A stretch of 64,000 nucleotides of DNA, from the NCBI RefSeq assembly GCF_023734775.1, contig NZ_AP025732.1, positions 2,424,501 to 2,488,500 on the forward strand, in the 5' to 3' direction. Shown here piece by piece: positions 46,379 to 55,085 of the stretch. Position 1 is the stretch's first letter. Each line of letters opens with the position of its first letter. The stretch is from Nostoc cf. commune SO-36 (GTDB lineage Bacteria; Cyanobacteriota; Cyanobacteriia; Cyanobacteriales; Nostocaceae). Both the position numbers and the translations under genes were made by a program. The notes below the pieces were generated by a model. It did not search any database. It was not told the DNA's origin and saw only the letters and a program-made list of their open reading frames with translations.

Positions 46379-48652
46379 CTAACTTGGGCTGGTATCAGGT
46401 GGTTCAATAACTGGCGGTTGCGTGACAGTTCTACATGGATTTGCTGTATCTGATTGTAAAACATCGCCAAAACGGTTGAGTTGGGATAAGTCTAGCAATA
46501 CTGTTTTCTCTGTTGCTGGCAAAACTTTAGAATTTGGTGGAACTGAGGTAGTTACGGCTGGTTTATTAGTATTAGCTGGAGTTTGTGTACTTTTATTGGC
46601 ACAGACTCGCATAGATACTAAAAAATCTCCCGAAGTAATATTGGGGTTTGATTTTTTCTCAATAACTTCTAAAAAAGTCCCACGGGGAAGTGATTGGTTG
46701 TTTCCCAAGGAGATTTCATTGTTGGTTTTAATTACCCAACCAGGAGACAAGTTAGCAAGCGATCGCGGTGCGGGTGTCGCTTCGATGATAGGATTTTGAG
46801 TTTGTAATGGATTGGAAAAAACTGGAAATCGCCATGATTGCGATCGCAGTTGCCTCACGTACCATCCTAAAGAACCTGCTGCTACCACAAATATTAACGG
46901 AACTATCCACTGTAGCGGTAATTGGCGAGCTTTGACAGGCTCAGTGTCTGGAATCACCTGAGTTTTATGGTTTGGGCTACCTAAAAGTGTCGCATCTGTC
47001 GCTTTAGATGCTAAATTAACACTTTTGGCAGAATAACTCTCTGGAATCACTGCTTTGATCGTGATTTCTGGTTCCCAGTATTGGACTTGATAGTGAACTA
47101 AAGCGATGGTGACATTATCGTGTCCATTTTTAGTATTAGCGATTTCGATTAATCTATCGGCAACAGTTGCTATATTTGCTTCTCCACGCAGAATTGGTAA
47201 GATTTCTGTTTCCCAGTACTCCTCCACCCGATCAAAATCACTTAAACCATCGGAGGTGAGCAGAAAAACTGCATCTTCATCGAGCATAAATCGTCCCGAT
47301 GTCGGATGCAATGAATTGCTAGGCCCCATGCCCAAAGCCTGGACGAGAGAGCCAGCAGCACTCTGTTGCACAGCTTCGCGGTAAATAGCATAACCTAGCC
47401 GCACTTCGCGGGAAGCGACATTATCATCAAGGGTAACTTGATAACAGCCGTGGCGTGTAATCCAGTAAGCACGACTATCGCCAACGTGGGTAATGTACAT
47501 TTCATGAGCAACAGGCAATGCCATAACTAAAGTTGTGCCCATACGCTGCCGCCCTTGGCGATTTTCACCGTCATTGCGCTGACTAATTTTGTCATTGGCA
47601 ATTGCCACTGCTTTTTCTAGATCACTAAGCAGTAGTGAGGGGTCTATGTGATCGTAAGGAACTTTTGTTAGTTGCTGTACCTGCTGCTGGATCGTTTCAA
47701 TGGCTAAATTTGAGGCGACATTGCCGCCCTCGTGGCCACCGATGCCATCACAGACAATTGCCAAGGCTGTTGGCTGGGGTGGTTTGCTTACCAAAGTCCC
47801 ACTGGGTGGACTACAGGCATCTTCGTTACGTTGGCGACTTGGCCCGGTGTCGGTTTTGGTGATAATTTGGATCGTAGGCGTTTGCGATCGCCCTAACCCA
47901 GCCAGTCCCTGGTCTAAAACTGCGATTAATTGCTCGGTTGAGTGAATTTCTCCCTGAATCAACGAACGGCTAACCTCATTAACAAATTCCGTTATTGCTG
48001 GTTTGGCTTCATGTACTAACTGTTGCCAAAATTCACCTAATTGGGGCAATTCTGGTGATCTTTCATCGTCGAAACGCAAATCCAACAAACGTACTAATGA
48101 GCCTTCTACCCGCAATACATAAGAGTCAAGTAAGCTGGAGGCGACACCTTCACTTGTAAGAGGTTGCCACAGATGAGCTATTTGCCATAACCAATTGAGT
48201 TGGCGCATCGATGTTGCATCACGCCAAGCGGTGGTTAACTCGCTGCACAAACTCACTTGCTGGATTGTGTTATTTACTAATATTGGCGGTTTTTCTAAGA
48301 GTAATACTTCTCGATGGGAGGGCCCGTCAGTTAGAAAAAGCACTCCATATACCTGCGGTACGTGTAAGCGGTAGGGAATGAGTCTCAGGTAAGCTCTTAG
48401 AGGCTGTAAATTATCTAACTCAAGGGTTAGGGCTAATAAACCAGGCTTCGTATCTAAAAGAACAAATTTATCAACAACTAGATAGCGATCGGCTAATATT
48501 TCTCCAGGGCTACCCAAACTTGGGCTATCTACCACAGCCCAGAGGTAATTTTTGGGTAGGGGCGTGGAACATTGCTGGCAAAACTTATTAGTCAGGGGGT
48601 TGGGAGCCTGACAATTTTCGTCTGGACAGTAGATTGCCGCGTCATTTTCCAT
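46379..48652 (-). CDS. PP2C-type serine/threonine phosphatase, membrane-anchored
   Basis: 757 residues. An N-terminal zinc-ribbon (CPDENCQAPNPLTNKFCQQC, four Cys) is followed by a degenerate kinase-like region (ILADRYLVVDKFVLLDTKPG, about 50-230). The PP2C domain covers about 255-520: TDTGPSRQRNEDA, LAIVCDGIGGHEGGNVASNL, THVGDSRAYW, FLLTSDGLSD and NGHDNVTIALV, with the Asp residues that bind the two metal ions. One membrane helix is near 580 (WIVPLIFVVAAGSLGWYV) and an SH3-like extracytoplasmic tail follows. It probably reverses phosphorylation read by the neighbouring FHA proteins. Confidence 0.9.
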   Translation of the reverse strand: MENDAAIYCPDENCQAPNPLTNKFCQQCSTPLPKNYLWAVVDSPSLGSPGEILADRYLVVDKFVLLDTKPGLLALTLELDNLQPLRAYLRLIPYRLHVPQVYGVLFLTDGPSHREVLLLEKPPILVNNTIQQVSLCSELTTAWRDATSMRQLNWLWQIAHLWQPLTSEGVASSLLDSYVLRVEGSLVRLLDLRFDDERSPELPQLGEFWQQLVHEAKPAITEFVNEVSRSLIQGEIHSTEQLIAVLDQGLAGLGRSQTPTIQIITKTDTGPSRQRNEDACSPPSGTLVSKPPQPTALAIVCDGIGGHEGGNVASNLAIETIQQQVQQLTKVPYDHIDPSLLLSDLEKAVAIANDKISQRNDGENRQGRQRMGTTLVMALPVAHEMYITHVGDSRAYWITRHGCYQVTLDDNVASREVRLGYAIYREAVQQSAAGSLVQALGMGPSNSLHPTSGRFMLDEDAVFLLTSDGLSDFDRVEEYWETEILPILRGEANIATVADRLIEIANTKNGHDNVTIALVHYQVQYWEPEITIKAVIPESYSAKSVNLASKATDATLLGSPNHKTQVIPDTEPVKARQLPLQWIVPLIFVVAAGSLGWYVRQLRSQSWRFPVFSNPLQTQNPIIEATPAPRSLANLSPGWVIKTNNEISLGNNQSLPRGTFLEVIEKKSNPNITSGDFLVSMRVCANKSTQTPANTNKPAVTTSVPPNSKVLPATEKTVLLDLSQLNRFGDVLQSDTANPCRTVTQPPVIEPPDTSPS

Positions 48653-49304
48653 AGTTTTCGCACCGATCAGCGATTGGCAATTTCTTTAATAACATTAGTA
48701 GGGATAATCTAGACCGCTCATCTTTCTTAAACTTGACATACCCAGAGTTTAGATGATGATTTTAGCTGGCGGATATAAGCAGGTGCTAATACTTACTTAT
48801 CCAAAGAATACGCCCCCAAGTCAACCCTACAGCCTCATCATAGCTTTTATTGCTCTGTGACTCTTCATCGCCAAAGCAACTAACTCCAACTCTGTTACCA
48901 AAGCATAACCCAACCATAACTGTGCTATTTGTTTTTGCTAAATTACCCCATCATTAAGAGGCAGATAATCTTGGTATTTATTTAGTTTATAAGTAGGATA
49001 GCAACAATTAACTTTAATTAAGAATTAAGAATTAAGAATAGGAAATATAATTTTGGCAGAAGTAGCTGACAAATCAAGTGGCTTGCCCTTCAAAGTCGCT
49101 TTTTTCAAGGGGAATTTACGGGAATCGTCAACGATTTTGGTTTTAGACAAAGATGTAATGTACACCGTAGCCGAAAAAGAGAGAGTTTTTATTTTCCCCC
49201 TTCCCGACACGGAAAGGGGGTTAAGGGGTTAGGATTTTCGCGGGCTTTTCCAGATGACATCAGAAGTCAGAGGGATTCAGTCAGCCCATTACCAACTCAT
49301 TCGC
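48653..49304. other. Intergenic stretch, 650 bp
   Basis: No convincing gene. A 61-codon minus-strand frame (49025-49210) overlaps AATTAAGAATTAAGAAT repeats and a CCCCCTTCC...GGAAAGGGGG hairpin (49195-49220), so I treat it as repeat-derived. The hairpin could act as a terminator for ndhM. Confidence 0.55.
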
Positions 49305-49661
49305 TTATTTGTCGTCAATTGCAACTTGGGGGACTCCCATGCTGTAGTTGGTAACACGGGCAGAAAGATTGTAGCTGATTTCGCCGCCTTGCAGGAGCGA
49401 TCGCAGATAATGCTCTAAGTCTGATCCCACACGGCGTAGGTTATAGTCTGTGAGGTCTGCCCCACTAGATGCTTCTACGAGTTCATCAAATTTTCGATAA
49501 ACTTTTTGCAGCGCATCTTCATTCCAATTAAATTCGTTATCTGGGTCAATATCTAACGTTAGGACTTGTTGACTAGGAATCAGTTCGCCATCCCGGTCAA
49601 TTTCACCTGCAAAAATGCGGACATGCCGGGTTGTGGACTTGAGCAGCATCGGGTTATCCAT
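49305..49661 (-). CDS. ndhM: NAD(P)H-quinone oxidoreductase subunit M
   Basis: 118 residues. MLLKSTTRHVRIFAGEIDRD, LTLDIDPDNEFNWNEDALQK, VYRKFDELVE and LRRVGSDLEHYLRSLLQ are the NdhM signature. It is a peripheral subunit of the cyanobacterial/chloroplast NDH-1 complex on the thylakoid membrane, which runs cyclic electron flow. Homologues often start at MLLKSTT, so the true start may be ATG 49649 rather than 49661. Single gene with its own promoter, as is usual for ndhM. Confidence 0.93.
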   Translation of the reverse strand: MDNPMLLKSTTRHVRIFAGEIDRDGELIPSQQVLTLDIDPDNEFNWNEDALQKVYRKFDELVEASSGADLTDYNLRRVGSDLEHYLRSLLQGGEISYNLSARVTNYSMGVPQVAIDDK

Positions 49662-50395
49662 AAGAGGGTGTAAGATTTGGGTGGATTACACTGAAATTAT
49701 TGTAAACGCTATATCTGAGCTTAGATGCTCTCAATTTACAAGCTTTGAACACAGTTTCAAAAGGGTATATTGAATGGGCATAAGTAAAAATATCACCTGT
49801 ACTGATTTTCTTGCTACCTCTGTTATGAGTTGAAGATACAATTAGTTGCTAGTACTGACAGTAGTCAAAATATTTTTCTGTAAAAATTTTTGGGTTAAGT
49901 ATTTTTTTTCGGTGTAATAATCTTACTTACTACCAAAAATTTTGCACCCATAAAGCCCAAAACCCGCTACTACAAAGCATTTCGTAGGAATAATTTGATC
50001 TGTGTACTTTTTTTTAGGAAGAACAAAATGTTTTTACATTAATAATTATGTTTATCAATTTCTCCTGATTTTTATATTGAAAAAAACGTACATATAGTAA
50101 TTTTACTGAATCAGGCTACATCGACCTCTGGCTATAATAAATTCAAAAAAATTACGCGATTTTACTTACGTATAAACACCAAAATTAGAGTAACAAGTTC
50201 AACTGTTGTTGACGGCAACATAAAGTTGATGTAAAAACCTTTAAAAAGGTTGGGCAACTTCTTACAGAAACTTTATTGTGTAGAATCTTAAAAACTGAAT
50301 AATAGTTATGGCTTACCATAAGCTACATCTGGCACAGAGACATCCGAATTTAGACAGGGAAAGTTTAGCTTGTAAATAAAACACAGGAGAGTGAA
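49662..50395. other. Long AT-rich intergenic/leader region
   Basis: About 730 bp between the divergent ndhM and the small regulator gene. No gene and no exact GTA-N8-TAC box seen (GTAATAATCTTAC at 49914 has N7). It may include a long 5' leader. Confidence 0.5.
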
Positions 50396-50408
50396 ATGGA
50401 ATACAAAG

Positions 50409-50513
50409 GTGATTGATGAAGAAAAATTCTTAATTCAAGCACTTTGGATTCAAAAGAGATATAAAGAATTTTTGCTGGACATCTACCTCCTTACCCTCAT
50501 GACAACCAAGTAA
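50409..50513 (+). CDS. Possible upstream small ORF (34 residues)
   Basis: GTG-started frame VIDEEKFLIQALWIQKRYKE, ending DIYLLTLMTTK, with its stop 16 bp before the next ATG. Just before it, ATG 50396 after CAGGAGAG opens a 6-codon ORF (MEYKGD). These short frames could be leader peptides, or chance. Low confidence. Confidence 0.25.
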   Translation: MIDEEKFLIQALWIQKRYKEFLLDIYLLTLMTTK

Positions 50514-50529
50514 AGGAATCTCAATAGTT

Positions 50530-50814
50530 ATGAACTCCAAAGCATTACCACGCCAGATAAATAATCTCGAAGTAGGTGTTTATGAGTGCGAAATCCATCT
50601 CAAATTCCGGTTGATTGAGGAAAAGAGTCTATTGAGCGATCGCGAGCAGCTCTTACAGGTGCTACTTGATGCTTTAACTGAAGGTTCTGATGACTTTCTA
50701 GAGACGCTACAAGCGTCCGTTAAAGCGCAGGAAGTATCTGAGTTTAAAGCCTCACCTCAAATGCGACGTCAGCTAATGCGCTTGCGTAATGTTGCTGAAA
50801 ATCCTCAAACTTAA
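50530..50814 (+). CDS. Small regulator-like protein, Npun_R1517 family
   Basis: 94 residues: LPRQINNLEVGVYECEIHLK, FRLIEEKSLLSDREQLLQVL, LDALTEGSDDFLETLQASVK, then SPQMRRQLMRLRN. The sequence resembles, from memory, a small protein family of heterocyst-forming cyanobacteria annotated as the Npun_R1517 heterocyst differentiation transcriptional regulator. It has a charged helical pattern with a basic C-terminus but no textbook DNA-binding motif that I can point to. It stands alone after a long leader region. The family call should be checked by search. Confidence 0.6.
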   Translation: MNSKALPRQINNLEVGVYECEIHLKFRLIEEKSLLSDREQLLQVLLDALTEGSDDFLETLQASVKAQEVSEFKASPQMRRQLMRLRNVAENPQT

Positions 50815-51516
50815 AGGTGTAATTTAAGTAGTGAAAAATGTGAATTGGGCATCAAATCAAATGTTGATCTCATACCCCGTTGGCATAAAACTAAGCAGTA
50901 AGTAGAATTCATGAAATATTGTGATTTCTACTTTATAAATGTCTTATTTAGCAGCACAAAGTCCCAGGAACAGTTTCCGCTATTAAAAACTTTGTAGCAA
51001 AGGGTACTGGTAGAATCTGAGAGCAAATTCAGCCGGGTGCATTTTACCGAGTTTTTATCACAACATTGCCGGAAGAACAAAACCCTGTGTCTTTACAGAT
51101 GGGGAATTGGACAGCAGGCGCGAATCAAATGAAAATCTAAAAGACCAAAGTAAAAATAAATAACCTTTCTTTTAGCTTTTGCTTTAGCTAAGTGCCTGAT
51201 TTGCTGAAATACTTATGTTTTATCTATTACTTGTAATAGTTCATGGTTTAGCAGCCAGTTACCTATTACTAATTACCCAGGGTCATGGGAGCAGAGGCAA
51301 TACGGTTTGGTTAACAAAGTTATCTGTTGAGGCGAGAAGGGGGAGCAGGGGGAGAAGAGAAGCAGGGGAAGATGAAATTGTTTAATAATTCTCTTTCCTC
51401 CCCTGCCTCCCCTGCACCCCCTGCCTCCCCTGCTTATCCGAACCGTATAGGGAGCAGAGGGGAAAGAGTAATATATTCTCCCCCTTGCCCCTCTGCCGCT
51501 TCTCAATTCCCAATAA
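50815..51516. other. Intergenic stretch with G-rich/C-rich inverted microsatellites
   Basis: A plus-strand frame with no start at about 51030-51140 (PGAFYRVFITTLPEEQNPVS, ending GNWTAGANQMKI) may be a gene remnant. 51336-51440 contains GGGGGAGCAGGGGGAGAAG facing CTCCCCTGCCTCCCCTGC, an inverted purine/pyrimidine repeat able to form a long hairpin. No intact gene seen. Confidence 0.5.
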
Positions 51517-52212
51517 CTATTTAGCAAGACCGTGTTCTAGAGCAAAACGAACTAACTCTGTGCGGCTATTAGTGCCGGTTTTACTAAATAAACGACTGAC
51601 GTATTTTTCTACATTGCGGACGCTGGTTTCTAAGCGACGGGCGATTTCTTTATTCATCAACCCTTCTGCGACCAAATTTAAAACACTTTGTTCTCTCGGT
51701 GTCAGATCAATTTTAAAAGGGGCTGGCGATTGGGAAATAGCATTTCTTTGAGTTAACAATGCTTTAATTTGGGCAATCTGATTGGCTAGTTCGGCAAGAT
51801 CAGGGGTTTCAGCGTCATCTCCGGTACTTGCGGCCTTGGCGGCGCGGCGGGCGAGTAAATTTTCGACTATGGCCACTAACTCATCTGGATCAAAGGGTTT
51901 GGGTAAATAGGCATCAACACCAGCGTGATAACCTTGGATGCGATCGCCTGTCATACCTTTAGCAGTTAAAAATACTACCGGGAGTGCTTGGAAGCGGGGG
52001 TCTTCTCGTAGTTGCTTCAGGAATTGATAGCCATCCACTTGAGGCATCATCACATCGGAAATCACTAGGTCAGGTGTATTCAGTTGCATCCATTCCCAAC
52101 CTTCAAGGGCGTTACTGGCGACTTGAACGCTGAAACCGCTCTCTTGCAGATAGTCTTTCACGGCTTCCCGTATCCCTGGTTCATCATCCACCAGTAACAA
52201 TTGTGCTGACAT
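51517..52212 (-). CDS. NarL/LuxR-type response regulator (Rre1/Ycf29-like)
   Basis: 231 residues. Receiver domain 1-120 with LLLVDDEPGIREAVKDYLQE, phospho-acceptor Asp in LVISDVMMPQVDGYQ (about 53) and the Thr/Lys of FLTAKG and PKPFDPDEL. A coiled linker follows. The C-terminal LuxR helix-turn-helix (about 165-231) has LTPREQSVLNLVAEGLMNKE, IARRLETSVRNVEKYVSRLF. The arrangement and sequence resemble the stress-response regulator Rre1/Ycf29 of cyanobacteria and red-algal plastids, but I cannot separate it from paralogues by eye. No kinase gene is adjacent. Confidence 0.88.
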   Translation of the reverse strand: MSAQLLLVDDEPGIREAVKDYLQESGFSVQVASNALEGWEWMQLNTPDLVISDVMMPQVDGYQFLKQLREDPRFQALPVVFLTAKGMTGDRIQGYHAGVDAYLPKPFDPDELVAIVENLLARRAAKAASTGDDAETPDLAELANQIAQIKALLTQRNAISQSPAPFKIDLTPREQSVLNLVAEGLMNKEIARRLETSVRNVEKYVSRLFSKTGTNSRTELVRFALEHGLAK

Positions 52213-52261
52213 TTAAAATTTCCTTAAGTTTACCTTTTTCCAATTTAGCGAAAGTTGACAG

Positions 52262-52426
52262 TCATTGAACAAAAGGGATAAAGGAAAAACAATTGCTTGT
52301 TAACGTTGGGCGATCGCTGGCCAAGTATTCAGAACAGATGCCTGTTTTAATATCCCACTGTTTAACTATCTTTTCATAGCCACTACTGAAGAGAGTTTTG
52401 CCATCAGGGGTAAAAGCGATCGCCAT
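52262..52426 (-). pseudogene. WD40-repeat gene fragment
   Basis: A 54-codon minus-strand frame reads MAIAFTPDGKTLFSSGYEKI, VKQWDIKTG, a single WD40 repeat, then unrelated residues and a stop. WD40 proteins of cyanobacteria carry many such repeats, so this is a remnant. A 21 bp tandem array starts right beside it. Confidence 0.6.
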
Positions 52427-52428
52427 TT

Positions 52429-52575
52429 AATACTCATTAATCCACCTTTGATACTCATTAATCCACCTTTGATACTCATTAATCCACTTCAGATACTCAT
52501 TAATCCACCTTTAATACTCATTAATCCACCTCAAAGACTGATTCACGGAGTTCAAAGACTCATTCATCTAGCTCA
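52429..52575. repeat. 21 bp tandem array upstream of a GTPase gene
   Basis: Five good units of GATACTCATTAATCCACCTTT followed by two degenerate ones (AAAGACTGATTCACGGAGTTC type). Same 21 bp period as the arrays at 17499 and 35917 but a different sequence. Confidence 0.88.
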
Positions 52576-52722
52576 AAAGTCCCTGGTGAACAAGTCGCCC
52601 AAGACATAACTCGTCAACTAAAATATCTCCAACTTTCCCAGTCGATCAATCTACCATTGATCAAAGAACTATTAGATTGACAATAAGAGAATAAGAAATA
52701 TAGCCAAAGCAGGTATGGGGCA

Positions 52723-54642
52723 ATGGTGCGATTAAAACCGTGGCAGTGGGTCGTTTTAGCAATCCCGATCGCGTTTATCATTATTTTCTTACTGATATCC
52801 GCCGGTTCGCAAATTCATACGTGGGGCATTAGTTGGATTTGGGGTGTATTTACCCTTCTATTCGTGGGTTGGCGTTGGCTATTGGTCAAATGGACTCAAC
52901 CAGCTGTTAACCAAGTTGAAGCTGTATTAGCCCAAGTCCGCGAAGAACTGGAATCGACGGCAGAAGATACAGTAGAGTTACCAGTGGGAAGTGATGCCAC
53001 AAAGCTTGCAGAAATAGCACTTCAAGAAATTCTGCAAACAGCACAAAGCGATCGCCCCATTTGGGAAGATTGGCAAACTTTTTGGACGCGATGCCAGGAT
53101 TTAGTTGTAGCGATCGCTCATATCTACAATCCGCAAATTCAATATCCCCTGCTGAATATCTACGTCCCCCAAGCTTACGGGCTGATTCGCGGAACAGTGG
53201 ATGATATGGATCAGTGGATGCAAAAGTTATCTCCAATCCTCAATCAGGTGACAGTTGGACAAGCATACCAAGGATATGAAGTCTACCGAAAGTTGGAGCC
53301 ATCGGCTCGGAAATTCTGGCGTGTTTGGAACTGGGCACAGTGGGTTTTAAATCCGGTGGCTGCGGTGGCAAAACAAGTCAGTCAGGGTTCTAGTAACCAG
53401 GCAACTCAGCAATTGTTGGGAAATTTAAGCCAGTTATTTCGAGAAGCTGCCCTGAGAAACTTATGTCAGCAAGCGATCGCTCTTTACGGACGTAGCACAT
53501 TACCAGTTTCCGCAACCGTAGTCTCTACACCAACTCTACCCAAGGCAAAAACCCAAACCCTCCGCGAAATCTTAACTCAAGCTGAACCAGCCGAGGCGGT
53601 TGAGCAAAAACCCGTAAATATTCTCCTGGTTGGGCGCACGGGATCGGGAAAAAGTAGCCTGATTAACACGCTATTTCAGGCGGATCTCGCAGCCGTTGAT
53701 GTTTTACCCAGTACTGATCGCATTCAAAATTATCAATGGCAGACTGAAGGTGGGGAAATCCTAACGCTTTTGGATACACCTGGTTATGAACAAGTAAACC
53801 GTGCCGATCTCCGAAATTTGGTGCTTGATTATGCCATTGACGCAGATTTGCTGCTGTTAGTCACCCCTGCCCTCGATCCTGCCCTGCAAATGGATGTGGA
53901 CTTTTTGCAAGACATCAAAACAGAAGTTACAGATTTACCTGCGATCGCGATCGTCACCCAAGTAGATCGTTTGCGTCCCATCCGCGAGTGGCAACCCCCT
54001 TATGATTGGGAATGGGGCAATCGTCCCAAGGAAATTGCCATTCGAGAAGCTACTGAGTATCGTACCAAACTGCTGGGAAACTTCTGTAATCTAGTTTTAC
54101 CCGTGGTTACAAGTGACAGCAAAACAAATCGAATTGCTTGGGGAGTGGAGGCGCTATCGTTGGGATTAGTCGATGCGATCGCGCCTACTAAGCAACTGCG
54201 TCTCGCCCGTTTTTTGCGTAATCTAGAAGCCCGCACCGTCGCCGCCGCCAAAATCATCGACCACTACACCTTCCAAATGGCGACAACACAGGGACTAACA
54301 TCATTGCTCAAAAGTCCCGTCCTCCAGTTTATTTCTACGTTCTCAACCGGATCTCCAGCCCTAGCATATATGCTGGCAGAGCAAATTCCCGTGGAACAGT
54401 TGCCGCTTGTGATTGGCAAACTGCAAATGGGATATGAGCTTTTCTCGCTCTTAAATACAGCTAACTCTAACCCGCTCAACTTTGAATTGCGATCGCTCTG
54501 GCCGCTACTGCTAGAAAACTCCGCTTCACCCGACCGCAACGCCTGGGCATTTGGTCACGCCCTAGTGGAATACTGGACTCAAAATTTGACAGTTGAACAA
54601 CTCCGGGAGCGATTTGAGTATTATTTAGCGATCGCCAAATAA
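52723..54642 (+). CDS. Membrane-anchored Era/Obg-like GTPase
   Basis: 639 residues. Two N-terminal membrane helices (VVLAIPIAFIIIFLLISAG, then WIWGVFTLLFVGWRWLLV) are followed by a helical region and a GTPase domain at about 295-480: G1 GRTGSGKSSLIN (about 304), G3 DTPGYEQ and G4 TQVDRL. A helical C-terminal region of about 150 residues follows. It resembles membrane GTPases of unknown role found in cyanobacteria. The G domain is cytoplasmic by topology prediction. Single gene, preceded by a 21 bp repeat array that may hold its promoter. Confidence 0.85.
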   Translation: MVRLKPWQWVVLAIPIAFIIIFLLISAGSQIHTWGISWIWGVFTLLFVGWRWLLVKWTQPAVNQVEAVLAQVREELESTAEDTVELPVGSDATKLAEIALQEILQTAQSDRPIWEDWQTFWTRCQDLVVAIAHIYNPQIQYPLLNIYVPQAYGLIRGTVDDMDQWMQKLSPILNQVTVGQAYQGYEVYRKLEPSARKFWRVWNWAQWVLNPVAAVAKQVSQGSSNQATQQLLGNLSQLFREAALRNLCQQAIALYGRSTLPVSATVVSTPTLPKAKTQTLREILTQAEPAEAVEQKPVNILLVGRTGSGKSSLINTLFQADLAAVDVLPSTDRIQNYQWQTEGGEILTLLDTPGYEQVNRADLRNLVLDYAIDADLLLLVTPALDPALQMDVDFLQDIKTEVTDLPAIAIVTQVDRLRPIREWQPPYDWEWGNRPKEIAIREATEYRTKLLGNFCNLVLPVVTSDSKTNRIAWGVEALSLGLVDAIAPTKQLRLARFLRNLEARTVAAAKIIDHYTFQMATTQGLTSLLKSPVLQFISTFSTGSPALAYMLAEQIPVEQLPLVIGKLQMGYELFSLLNTANSNPLNFELRSLWPLLLENSASPDRNAWAFGHALVEYWTQNLTVEQLRERFEYYLAIAK

Positions 54643-54690
54643 TTTGTCTGCGTTGAACTGAGAACTGGAACAATTTTCATCAGGGTTTAT

Positions 54691-54796
54691 CTCGTTCCCA
54701 GTCTCCTGACGGGGAATGCTCGTCGTTGAGGTTCCACCTCTTGAGTTGCGGCAGCAGCCCCAGGAGCAGCATTTCCAGCCAGAGACTGGAAACGAG
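54691..54796. repeat. MITE-like inverted repeat element
   Basis: Ends CTCGTTCCCAGTCTC and GAGACTGGAAACGAG are inverted with 14 of 15 matches, and the interior is also partly self-complementary (GGGGAATGCT with AGCATTTCC). It lies in the 443 bp gap 54643-55085, where no gene is seen. Confidence 0.7.
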
Positions 54797-55085
54797 GTTT
54801 TAAAAGAGTTTTGGCTTAAGCCGACACCCATGCGCCCCTACAGTTGATTCATTAGCTTGCATAGATTTTAGAGAATTGATATAACATTTTTCCCTACAGG
54901 CGATACTGAATACTTACTCAGTAACTTCCAAAGATTTATACACTTAAATAAAGGAGTAAAAAATGCGTTAAGAGATTATGGTCTCAATATCAGAGTTAAG
55001 ATTACGGTTAAGAGTAAGTGTCTGCTGAAACCTACTCGCTTTACCTGAATTTCCATACAGACATCCCTTTTGTTCGGAGTCTTTT

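Noticed and set aside
49025..49210. Minus-strand frame of 61 codons
   Set aside because: Overlaps AT-rich AATTAAG repeats and a C-rich/G-rich hairpin; no family resemblance.
51273..51527. Frames on both strands over the G-rich/C-rich microsatellites
   Set aside because: Arg/Gly- and Pro/Ala-rich products come from the repeat itself; no ribosome-binding site.
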